NCBI RefSeq assembly: GCF_900232905.1
Contig: NZ_OCTQ01000001.1
Location: 248,001-312,000 of the forward strand
Length of the DNA: 64,000 nucleotides
From: Miniphocaeibacter massiliensis
Lineage (GTDB): Bacteria > Bacillota > Clostridia > Tissierellales > Peptoniphilaceae
Direction of reading: 5' to 3'
The notes below the pieces were generated by a model. That model had not been told where the DNA came from. It ran no database searches and worked only from the letters and a program-made list of their open reading frames with translations. A program made the position numbers and the translations under genes. Within the stretch, counting starts at the first letter, position 1. Every line of letters begins with the position of its first letter. Shown one piece after another: positions 1 to 9,891 of the stretch.

Positions 1-2
1 TA

Positions 3-1124
3 GAAAAATATTTAGATAAAAATGTTAATTATAATAAAGGTTTTAATGGTGATTTTGAAAAGTTTTTTATTGAAGATAATAATGAGTCACTATATGAACA
101 TATAAATAAGCAACTAGGAATTTTATATATAGATAAAACTATAAAAAAAAATATACTCATTTTAGTTGATAATTTAGACTCAAATGGATATTTAGATACC
201 AATTTAGAGCATATTTCAAAAATATATAATATTGACATTAAATCATTGAGAATAGCTTTAGATATTTTAAATAAATTAGATCCTGTAGGAATAGGTGGTA
301 AAGATTTAATAGAGACTTTATTATTGCAAGTTGAAAATGATAATGTATTAAAAAAAATCATAATTAATCATATAGATGATATTTATAAAAAAAATTATAA
401 AAAAATCATTAAAGAACTAGGGATAACTGAAAATTTATTAAAGATAAAAATAAATAAGTTGAAGAGTTTAAATCCAAGACCAGCATTACCTTATAATATG
501 ACCAATACTACAAATTTTATTATCCCAGATGCCAGAGTTGAGGTTAATGAAGATGTAGTAGAAATCATTATTAACGATGAACTTATACCTGATATAGTTT
601 TAAGCAAGTTTTATGAAGATTATGTACAAAATAGAGATGAAGAAACTAAAAAATATGTAAAAAAGATGAAGAGGCAATTTGATTGGCTTAAAAACTCGCT
701 ATCCATTAGAAAGAATACTTTATATAAAGTTATAGATAAAATAGTAAAAGAGCAATACGATTTTTTTAGGTATGGTGAAAAATATTTACTACCTATAAAA
801 CAAAAAAATCTTGCAAATGATTTAAATGTTTCTGAGTCTACTGTAAGTAGAATAGTTAATAATAAGTACATAGAAACTAGCAAGGGAGTTTTACCTTTAA
901 AATATTTCTTTTATTCAGGACCTTCAGATTTAGTTTCAGACAAAGTAATAATGAACTTAATTAAAGAATTTATAGAAAAAGAGAATAAGAAGAAACCATT
1001 AAGTGATAGCAAATTAAGCAATTTATTAGAAGAAAAGGGAATTAAAATTGCAAGAAGAACAGTTACCAAGTATAGAGAAAAGCTACAAATTGAAAATTCA
1101 ACTAGGAGAAAAGAATTTTCCTAG
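3..1124 (+). CDS. rpoN: RNA polymerase sigma-54 factor RpoN, 5' end outside the window
   Basis: This is the C-terminal part of sigma-54, which directs RNA polymerase to -24/-12 promoters and needs an AAA+ activator. The frame is open from base 3, so the N-terminal activator-interacting region lies upstream of the window. The core-binding region is seen around LDPVGIGGKDLIETLLLQ. A helix-turn-helix lies in the ANDLNVSESTVSRIV stretch. Near the C terminus is the RpoN box (ARRTVTKYRE), the family's signature for -24 recognition. An internal ATG at 246 could look like a start but cuts through the core-binding region. The gene sits directly upstream of cggR, a known clostridial arrangement. Its 3' end forms a terminator hairpin. 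Confidence 0.95.
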   Translation, partial: EKYLDKNVNYNKGFNGDFEKFFIEDNNESLYEHINKQLGILYIDKTIKKNILILVDNLDSNGYLDTNLEHISKIYNIDIKSLRIALDILNKLDPVGIGGKDLIETLLLQVENDNVLKKIIINHIDDIYKKNYKKIIKELGITENLLKIKINKLKSLNPRPALPYNMTNTTNFIIPDARVEVNEDVVEIIINDELIPDIVLSKFYEDYVQNRDEETKKYVKKMKRQFDWLKNSLSIRKNTLYKVIDKIVKEQYDFFRYGEKYLLPIKQKNLANDLNVSESTVSRIVNNKYIETSKGVLPLKYFFYSGPSDLVSDKVIMNLIKEFIEKENKKKPLSDSKLSNLLEEKGIKIARRTVTKYREKLQIENSTRRKEFS

Positions 1125-1130
1125 TTTTTT
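1100..1130 (+). terminator. Intrinsic terminator overlapping the rpoN stop codon
   Basis: An 8-bp stem AACTAGGA/TCCTAGTT with a short A/T-rich loop is followed by six T residues. The rpoN stop codon lies inside the right arm. It separates rpoN from the cggR promoter just downstream. Confidence 0.75.
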
Positions 1131-1131
1131 A

Positions 1132-1160
1132 TTGCTTTTTCATATTAAATGTAGTAGAAT
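1132..1160 (+). promoter_or_regulatory. Probable sigma-A promoter of the cggR glycolytic operon
   Basis: TTGCTT and TAGAAT are separated by 17 bases. The -10 matches 5 of 6 consensus positions; the -35 is weak (3 of 6). The predicted transcription start falls about 10 bases before the GTCCC/GGGAC palindrome, which suits repression at the start of the transcript. Confidence 0.55.
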
Positions 1161-1178
1161 TTAAATGTAAACAATAAT

Positions 1179-1192
1179 GTCCCACGAGGGAC
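1179..1192 (+). promoter_or_regulatory. Candidate CggR operator (palindrome in the cggR leader)
   Basis: GTCCC-ACGA-GGGAC is a perfect 5-bp inverted repeat with a 4-base spacer. The half-sites match the GGGAC/TGTCC elements of the CggR operator known from Bacillus subtilis, where the repressor is released by fructose-1,6-bisphosphate. It lies between the promoter and the preferred cggR start, so it would be in the transcribed leader. Autoregulation is inferred from position and half-site similarity. Confidence 0.55.
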
Positions 1193-1206
1193 GAAAGAGT
1201 GATATC

Positions 1207-2232
1207 ATGGATGAAAAAATTTTAGATATTCTATATCCAGATTATAAAGAAAAGTTTGTTCAAAGGTACAATATTTTAAATCAAATTAATTTGAATAAAA
1301 ATATTGGAAGAAGAAAGTTGTCTTCACTTTTAAATTATAATGAAAGATTAGTCAGAAATGAAACTGAAAAACTTTTTCAATTAGATTTAATAAGTATTGA
1401 ACAAGTGGGTATGAATATCACAGACAAGGGTATAGATGCTTTAGAAGGTGCTTATGATTTAGTTTATTCTTTAAACAGCTATAATGAACTTGCAAATAAA
1501 GTAAAACACGCTTTAGGATTGACTAAAGTTATTGTAAGTAAGGGAAGCATCCGTGAAGAATCTGGTAAAATGGAAAATGCTAAAATTGCCAGTAATTATA
1601 TACTTAATTCAATAAATAATAATTCTATTTTAGGTATTACTGGTGGCTCTACTGTAGGATTGGCAATTAATTCAATTAAGACAAAAAAAAGCTATCCAAA
1701 CCTTACAATAGTACCTGTAAGAGGTAGTTTAGTAGGTTCAGTAACCAATCAGGCAAATATTTTAGCGGTTAAATTAGCTGAAAAGTTAAATTCAAAGTAT
1801 TCTAATTTTTACTTACCAGATGATTTTGATTTAGACAATTTAAAAGATTTATCAAAACTTCCAGAGGTTGAGAATACTCTAGATTTAATTAATAACTTAG
1901 ATATGTTGATTTTTGGAATAGGCGATGCTAATAAAATGGCAAGTAGAAGAAAATTATCAGATGAATATAAAAATATAATAAAAGAAAGTGGAGCAGTTGC
2001 AGAAGCTTTTGGTAATTATTTTGATATTCGGGGTAATATAGTATTGAAGTCTAAATCAATAGGAATTACTTTAGAACAATTTAGAAATGTTAAAGACGTT
2101 ATTGCTATAGCTGGCGATGACGACAAAGAAAAGGCAATTATTGCTATTTCAGAAGTAAGGAAAGATATGACTCTTATCATTACTGAAGAATGTGCAAAAA
2201 AAATAATTAAATTAAAAGATAGCGATATCTAA
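1207..2232 (+). CDS. cggR: Central glycolytic genes regulator CggR (SorC/DeoR family)
   Basis: CggR represses the glycolytic operon and responds to a sugar phosphate. The N-terminal winged helix (RYNILNQI...GRRKLSSLLNYNERLVRNE) is followed by a SorC-type sugar-phosphate-binding domain with the ITGGSTVG loop and the VPVRGSL segment. It lies directly before gap, as in other Firmicutes. The ATG at 1207 is preferred over the in-frame ATG at 1177: the longer form has no ribosome binding site and would translate the operator palindrome, while 1207 gives an N terminus (MDEKILDILYPDYKEK) like that of the family. The resulting protein is 341 residues. Confidence 0.9.
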   Translation: MDEKILDILYPDYKEKFVQRYNILNQINLNKNIGRRKLSSLLNYNERLVRNETEKLFQLDLISIEQVGMNITDKGIDALEGAYDLVYSLNSYNELANKVKHALGLTKVIVSKGSIREESGKMENAKIASNYILNSINNNSILGITGGSTVGLAINSIKTKKSYPNLTIVPVRGSLVGSVTNQANILAVKLAEKLNSKYSNFYLPDDFDLDNLKDLSKLPEVENTLDLINNLDMLIFGIGDANKMASRRKLSDEYKNIIKESGAVAEAFGNYFDIRGNIVLKSKSIGITLEQFRNVKDVIAIAGDDDKEKAIIAISEVRKDMTLIITEECAKKIIKLKDSDI

Positions 2233-2250
2233 TATTTAAGGAGGAATTTA

Positions 2251-3249
2251 ATGAAAGTTGCAGTAAATGGTTTTGGAAGAATAGGAAGAGATGTTGTAAG
2301 ACAAATTTTTGAAAGAGAAGAAAAAGATTTAGAGTTAGTTGCTATTAACTTTAGTGCTCCTATAGATACAATGGCGCATTTATTCAAATATGATTCATTA
2401 TATGGAAAATTTAATGGAACAATTGAAACTACTGAAGATTCTTTTATAATAAATGGAAATACAGTAAAAATAACAAATGATAGAGATCCTGCTAATTTAC
2501 CTTGGAAAGAATTAGGAGTAGAATTAGTTATAGATTCAACAGGTGCTTTTAAAGATGAGGCTGGTTTAGGTAAACATATAGAAGCTGGTGCTAAAAAGGT
2601 TATATTAACAGCTCCTGGTTCAGGTATAAAAACAATAGTTATGGGTGTAAATGATGATTCATATGATCCAGAAAATGACAATATTATTTCTAATGCTTCT
2701 TGTACTACTAACTGTTTAGCACCTTTAGCTAAAGTTATAGATGATAATTTTGGAATAAAAAGAGGATTAATGACAACTATTCATGCTTACACAGGTGATC
2801 AAAACCTTCATGACAATAAACACAAAGATATAAGAAGAGCTAGAGCTGCTGCACTAAGTATGGTACCTACTACTACGGGTGCTGCAAAAGCTGTTGCATT
2901 AGTATTACCTCAACTTGAAGGAAAGTTAAATGGTTATGCTGTTAGGGTACCAACCCCAACTGTTTCTTTAACAGATGTTACTTTTGAAATAGAAAAAAAT
3001 GCAACTAAAGAAGAAATAAATGAAGCTGTTAAAAAAGCTGCAAATAATGAATTAAATGGTATATTAGGATATTCAGATGAAAAGTTAGTTTCAATTGATT
3101 TCCAAGGAGATCCTAGATCATCAATATTTGACGCAGATTTAACAACAGTTATAGATGATAACTTCATTAAAGTTGTTTCATGGTATGATAATGAGTGGGG
3201 ATACTCAAATAGAGTTGTAGATTTAGCTAAATTAGTAGCTACAAAATAG
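2251..3249 (+). CDS. gap: Glyceraldehyde-3-phosphate dehydrogenase with an atypical cofactor site
   Basis: It oxidises glyceraldehyde-3-phosphate to 1,3-bisphosphoglycerate with NAD(P)+ and phosphate. Its 332 residues are standard length. The Rossmann loop NGFGRIG and the catalytic SNASCTTNC (nucleophile Cys151) are intact, and a strong AAGGAGG precedes the ATG. Position 34, usually the Asp that contacts the adenine ribose of NAD, is Phe, followed by Ser. The Leu187-Pro188 pair of NAD-specific enzymes is replaced by Asn189-Lys190 here. GapB-type NADP enzymes show similar changes. Activity is not in doubt, but cofactor preference cannot be assumed to be NAD. It follows cggR by 18 bases and is the first enzyme gene of the operon. 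Confidence 0.95.
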   Translation: MKVAVNGFGRIGRDVVRQIFEREEKDLELVAINFSAPIDTMAHLFKYDSLYGKFNGTIETTEDSFIINGNTVKITNDRDPANLPWKELGVELVIDSTGAFKDEAGLGKHIEAGAKKVILTAPGSGIKTIVMGVNDDSYDPENDNIISNASCTTNCLAPLAKVIDDNFGIKRGLMTTIHAYTGDQNLHDNKHKDIRRARAAALSMVPTTTGAAKAVALVLPQLEGKLNGYAVRVPTPTVSLTDVTFEIEKNATKEEINEAVKKAANNELNGILGYSDEKLVSIDFQGDPRSSIFDADLTTVIDDNFIKVVSWYDNEWGYSNRVVDLAKLVATK

Positions 3250-3260
3250 TTATGAAAATA

Positions 3261-3290
3261 AATAAGCCCAGTCTTTGACTGGGCTTATTT
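3261..3290 (+). terminator. Hairpin between gap and pgk, possible partial terminator
   Basis: A 13-bp perfect stem (AATAAGCCCAGTC and its complement) with a TTT loop ends in only a few T residues. It lies inside the glycolytic operon. It may attenuate read-through or define the 3' end of a stable cggR-gap mRNA segment. No clear promoter is seen before pgk, so read-through is expected. Confidence 0.6.
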
Positions 3291-3314
3291 AAAGATTAAG
3301 AAGAGGTGAAGTCC

Positions 3315-4514
3315 ATGTTAAATAAAAAATCAATTAAGGATTTAGATGTTAATGGCAAGAAAGTATTAGTAAGAGTTGATTTTAATGTTCCAATGTCAAA
3401 AACAGAAGCTGGAGTTATTACTGATGATGCAAGAATAGTTGCAGCATTACCAACAATACAATATTTAATAGATAATAACGCAAAGATAATTTTGATGTCT
3501 CATTTAGGAAGACCAAAAGGTGAGCCTAAAAAAGAATTTTCTTTAGAGACTGTTGCTAAAAGATTATCTAAATTGTTAGGCAAAGATGTTAAGTTTTTAA
3601 ATTCTGACATAGTAGTTGATGAGAATGTTAGAAAGGATGTTAACGAATTAAACAATCGAGATGTAGCACTTTTACAAAATACTAGATATAGAAAAGAAGA
3701 AACTAAAAATGGTGAAGAATTTGCAAAAGAGTTAGCTAGTTTAGGAGATGTTTATGTGAACGATGCTTTTGGAACTTCACATAGAGCTCACGCTTCAAAT
3801 GTAGGAGTATCATCATTATTGCCATCTGCGGTAGGCTTTTTAGTTGAAAAAGAACTAGACATAATGGGAAAAGCTTTAGAAAATCCTGCTAGACCTTTTG
3901 TTGCCATATTAGGGGGAGCTAAAGTAAGTGATAAAATAGGTGTTATTGAAAATCTTTTAAATAAAGTTGATTCTATCATTATTGGTGGAGGAATGGCATT
4001 CACTTTTCTAAAAGCCGAAGGAAAAGAAGTTGGAAAGTCTTTGTTAGAAGAAGATAAGATAAGTTTAGCTAAAGATCTGATGAATAAAGCGACAGAAAAA
4101 GGGGTTAAATTATTTTTGCCTAAAGATGTAGTTATAGCAAAAGAAATGACTAATGAGGCTAAATCGGAAATAGTTTCTGTTGATAATTTTCCTGCTGACT
4201 ATGCCGGATTTGATATTGGTTCAAAAACAATAGAAGAGTTTGATGAAGAAATAAAAAAAGCTAAAACTGTAGTTTGGAATGGACCGATGGGAGTTTTTGA
4301 AATAGAACAGTTTAGTAAAGGTACTTTCGCTGTAGCTAAAGCTTTAGCTGATTCAGATGCTGTAACAATAATAGGTGGAGGAGATTCGGCTTCTGCTATA
4401 GAAAAAGCAGGATATAAAGATAAAGTAACACATGTATCTACAGGTGGTGGAGCTTCTCTTGAATTTTTAGAAGGAAAAGAATTACCAGGTGTAGCAGCAA
4501 TTAGTGATAAATAG
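3315..4514 (+). CDS. pgk: Phosphoglycerate kinase
   Basis: It transfers phosphate from 1,3-bisphosphoglycerate to ADP in lower glycolysis. The protein is 399 residues from the ATG at 3315. Family motifs are present: RVDFNVP near the N terminus, [30 protein letters not shown] and the GGGDSASAI nucleotide loop. An in-frame GTG at 3306 overlaps the AGAGGTG ribosome binding site, so it is rejected as the start. tpiA follows after 8 bases. Confidence 0.97.
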   Translation: MLNKKSIKDLDVNGKKVLVRVDFNVPMSKTEAGVITDDARIVAALPTIQYLIDNNAKIILMSHLGRPKGEPKKEFSLETVAKRLSKLLGKDVKFLNSDIVVDENVRKDVNELNNRDVALLQNTRYRKEETKNGEEFAKELASLGDVYVNDAFGTSHRAHASNVGVSSLLPSAVGFLVEKELDIMGKALENPARPFVAILGGAKVSDKIGVIENLLNKVDSIIIGGGMAFTFLKAEGKEVGKSLLEEDKISLAKDLMNKATEKGVKLFLPKDVVIAKEMTNEAKSEIVSVDNFPADYAGFDIGSKTIEEFDEEIKKAKTVVWNGPMGVFEIEQFSKGTFAVAKALADSDAVTIIGGGDSASAIEKAGYKDKVTHVSTGGGASLEFLEGKELPGVAAISDK

Positions 4515-4522
4515 GAGAATAT

Positions 4523-5269
4523 ATGCGTAAACCAATAATAGCTGGTAACTGGAAAATGAATAAAACAGTTACAGAAACTATAGCTTTGTTAAAAGAGATA
4601 TCATCAAAAGATTTGTCAAAAAATGTTGAGAAAGTTGTAATTGTACCATTTACTAGTGCTTATTCAGCAGTAAAAGAATTAAAAAACACTGATATTAAAG
4701 TTGGATGTCAAAATATGTATTTTGAAGAATCAGGAGCATATACAGGAGAAATTTCTCCACTGATGCTTAATGATTTAGGAATTGATTATGTTATTATAGG
4801 GCATTCAGAAAGAAGAGAAATATTTAAGGAAAGTGATTCTTTAATTAATAAGAAAGTATTATCTGCCATAGAACATAGTATAAATCCAATTCTTTGTTGT
4901 GGAGAAACTCTTGAAGAAAGAGAAAATAACAGACAAGAAGATAAAGTAAAGAGCCAATTAATCGAAGATTTAAAAAATATTTCTAAAGATGATATTGAGA
5001 AAGTTGTAATAGCTTATGAACCAATTTGGGCTATTGGAACAGGTAAAACAGCTTCTAGTGATGATGCTGAAGAAATGTGTAAATTTATAAGAGATTTACT
5101 TGTTGAATTATATGATTCTAAGTCAGCTTCAAAAGTTAGAATTCAATATGGTGGATCTGTAAAACCTGAAAATGTATCAGAGATAATGTCAAAAGATAAC
5201 ATTGACGGAGCTTTAGTTGGCGGAGCTAGTTTAAAAGCTGATAGCTATGCTAGTTTAATAAATTTTTAA
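4523..5269 (+). CDS. tpiA: Triosephosphate isomerase
   Basis: It interconverts dihydroxyacetone phosphate and glyceraldehyde-3-phosphate. The 248-residue TIM barrel has NWKMNK at the N terminus (substrate Lys), the GHSERR catalytic His loop, the [11 protein letters not shown] segment with the catalytic Glu and flexible loop 6, and the phosphate-binding [10 protein letters not shown] and GGASL motifs. It lies between pgk and gpmI with short spacers, so it is co-transcribed in the glycolytic operon. Confidence 0.98.
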   Translation: MRKPIIAGNWKMNKTVTETIALLKEISSKDLSKNVEKVVIVPFTSAYSAVKELKNTDIKVGCQNMYFEESGAYTGEISPLMLNDLGIDYVIIGHSERREIFKESDSLINKKVLSAIEHSINPILCCGETLEERENNRQEDKVKSQLIEDLKNISKDDIEKVVIAYEPIWAIGTGKTASSDDAEEMCKFIRDLLVELYDSKSASKVRIQYGGSVKPENVSEIMSKDNIDGALVGGASLKADSYASLINF

Positions 5270-5284
5270 GTTAGAAGGTTATTT

Positions 5285-8113
<2,829 letters not shown>

Positions 8114-8115
<2 letters not shown>

Positions 8116-8155
8116 CAAATAAAAAACACTCATTTATGGGTGTTTTTTATTTGTT
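8114..8155. terminator. Bidirectional terminator between eno and the VOC gene
   Basis: A 20-base arm beginning AACAAATAAAAAACAC pairs with its complement around a TT loop (one G-T wobble), giving A and T runs on both sides. It can stop transcription from eno (plus) and from the convergent VOC gene (minus). Confidence 0.85.
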
Positions 8156-8179
8156 TAAAAGATTTAACATTTTATATTA

Positions 8180-8620
8180 TTATTTCCAACTTTGCAGTTC
8201 AATATAATTTCCTTCTAGATCTGTTGCATAAGCAAATACACCAATACCCATATCGCCATAATCTTTTTCTACAATTTCTCCTAATAATGCTCCACCTTCA
8301 TTGAGTATTAAGTTGGCAGTTGTTTCTACATCATCAACTTGAAAAGCTATATGTGAAAATCCAAAACTGTTAATATGCTTTTCTGTTTGAATAGGAAAAG
8401 AATAAGAAAAGATTTCTAGAGTAGGAGATTCTCCACGATATCCAGGTAATGATAAATGTTCACCAGTAATGGTAATATTTTCAAGGCCTGTTAACTGTTT
8501 TAGCCATTCCCCTGAGAGATTTCTTCTATTTCCTAGAGGTTTACAGTTAAAAACTTTTTGGTAAAATTTTGATAAAGCTTTCCAATCTTTTGCAATTAAA
8601 TTTGTATGAACATATTTCAT
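8180..8620 (-). CDS. VOC-family protein (glyoxalase/bleomycin-resistance fold)
   Basis: A 146-residue, single-gene version of two paired VOC motifs. A plausible metal quartet is present: His5 in YVHTNL, Glu69 in TLEIFSY, His90 in FSHIAFQVDD, and Glu141 in NYIELQSW. These are the positions used by glyoxalase I and related enzymes, so metal binding is likely, but the substrate is unknown. It could be a lactoylglutathione-lyase-like or dioxygenase-like protein. It is downstream of the AlaX-like gene on the same strand, 59 bases away, with its own AGGAGA ribosome binding site. Confidence 0.85.
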   Translation of the reverse strand: MKYVHTNLIAKDWKALSKFYQKVFNCKPLGNRRNLSGEWLKQLTGLENITITGEHLSLPGYRGESPTLEIFSYSFPIQTEKHINSFGFSHIAFQVDDVETTANLILNEGGALLGEIVEKDYGDMGIGVFAYATDLEGNYIELQSWK

Positions 8621-8679
8621 AATATATCTCCTATTCTAAGTTAATTGTATTAAAATATTAAGTAATAATTTTTTGCATT

Positions 8680-9798
8680 TTAAGAATAATTAACATGTGT
8701 TTTTAATTCATTTAATTTTCTATAAAAAACTTCAAAATTTTCTTTATCGATTTCTCCTCTATAAACTAAACTACTTCCAGTTCCGATAATAGGAACTTTT
8801 AAATTTTCAAAGAATTTTTTTAAATCTACTTTACTATTTTTAGATAGAAAGATTATTTTATTTGAATATTTTTTATAAATAGTATAATTATCTTTTATTA
8901 TATACCTAGAAATATCATATAAATTTAGGTCATCTGTTATTTCTATAATATTGTCATTAGACAAGTTAACAACTTTAGCTAGACTTTCAATCAATCGCCC
9001 TTCAAAAATATTTTTTTCATTGGTAACTATATCTAATTTTTGCAGATTATCATTAATAAATTCATTGAAGTAATCTATAGAAATATTATTTTTATGAGCA
9101 ATTATGTTTGCATCAGCATAAATATCCTTAATATAATTGAGTGCTTTAGTTCCAGTATTAAAATAAATTCTAGTGAAATTATCTATATTTATAATATTTA
9201 TTAATAATACAAACTTTAATTCTGCTGTATTTGATATAAACGGATAATTATGCTTAGTTTTTTTTAGATTTGAAATAAAAATGTTTGAATATTCGTGTTT
9301 TTTGTTTTTCGATATTTCTATTTTATTGAATATATCTAAAGACGAGTCCACGATATTATTTGCTAAATTAAAAACATTATCTAATTTTAATTTAAATTCT
9401 GATAAATTTTTTTGTAAAGGAATATCAATATAATTTTCAAGTAAATTTGAATTTGTTATTTTAATGGAGTATAAAGTTTCCAAATAAGAAGATAATATAT
9501 ATGTAGCGGTATTTTTTTGCATAAATTCATATCTATTATTCCAATCTATCTTCATTTTTAATTTACTAGCTTCAGGATTGTTTTCAATAACATGATAAAT
9601 TTCATTGTTTTTAGTATAAACATCTAAAACTTTTATTCCATTAATAGTTCCGAAATCGTTATACTCACAATCTCTATTTCGAGGAATAAAAATTGTTTTA
9701 TCACACAAAATATGTGGTTTACCATCTATTAATTTTCTACTTACAATATTCGAATTAAATTCCTTCAAATATGGGTATTTCAAATATATTTTTTTCAT
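8680..9798 (-). CDS. AlaX-like (alanyl-tRNA editing) protein lacking catalytic residues
   Basis: This 372-residue protein keeps the scaffold of long AlaX editing proteins. There is a GTINGIKVLDV strand pair, EIYHVIEN, IDWNNRYEFMQ, a TRIYFNTGTKAL segment like the core of the second half, and a DHHA1-like C terminus (IIGTGSSLVYRG). The catalytic features are missing. The HMQQHTGQH zinc motif is replaced by FMQKNTATY (residues 92-100), so all three His are lost. The glycine-rich GGGQ loop is replaced by RNRDCE. The CGGTH zinc site is absent before SNTAEL. It is therefore probably a pseudoenzyme, perhaps a tRNA- or Ala-binding protein. The assignment rests on motif order. It is divergent from comEC. 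Confidence 0.65.
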   Translation of the reverse strand: MKKIYLKYPYLKEFNSNIVSRKLIDGKPHILCDKTIFIPRNRDCEYNDFGTINGIKVLDVYTKNNEIYHVIENNPEASKLKMKIDWNNRYEFMQKNTATYILSSYLETLYSIKITNSNLLENYIDIPLQKNLSEFKLKLDNVFNLANNIVDSSLDIFNKIEISKNKKHEYSNIFISNLKKTKHNYPFISNTAELKFVLLINIINIDNFTRIYFNTGTKALNYIKDIYADANIIAHKNNISIDYFNEFINDNLQKLDIVTNEKNIFEGRLIESLAKVVNLSNDNIIEITDDLNLYDISRYIIKDNYTIYKKYSNKIIFLSKNSKVDLKKFFENLKVPIIGTGSSLVYRGEIDKENFEVFYRKLNELKTHVNYS

Positions 9799-9834
9799 TT
9801 TATCACCATATTTATATTAACATAATAAGAATAA

Positions 9835-9863
9835 TTAATAAAATTATAAGTATTTGATATAAT
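9835..9863 (+). promoter_or_regulatory. Probable promoter of comEC-holA
   Basis: TTAATA and TATAAT are 17 bases apart, and the -10 is preceded by TGA (an extended -10, TGaTATAAT). It sits in the divergent gap between the AlaX-like gene and comEC. Confidence 0.55.
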
Positions 9864-9891
9864 AAAAGAATCATTGAAAAAGGAATAGTAT

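Noticed and set aside
2229-2681. Minus-strand open frame of 150 codons across gap
   Set aside because: It is opposite to an unmistakable GAPDH and contains no known motif; a codon-bias shadow.
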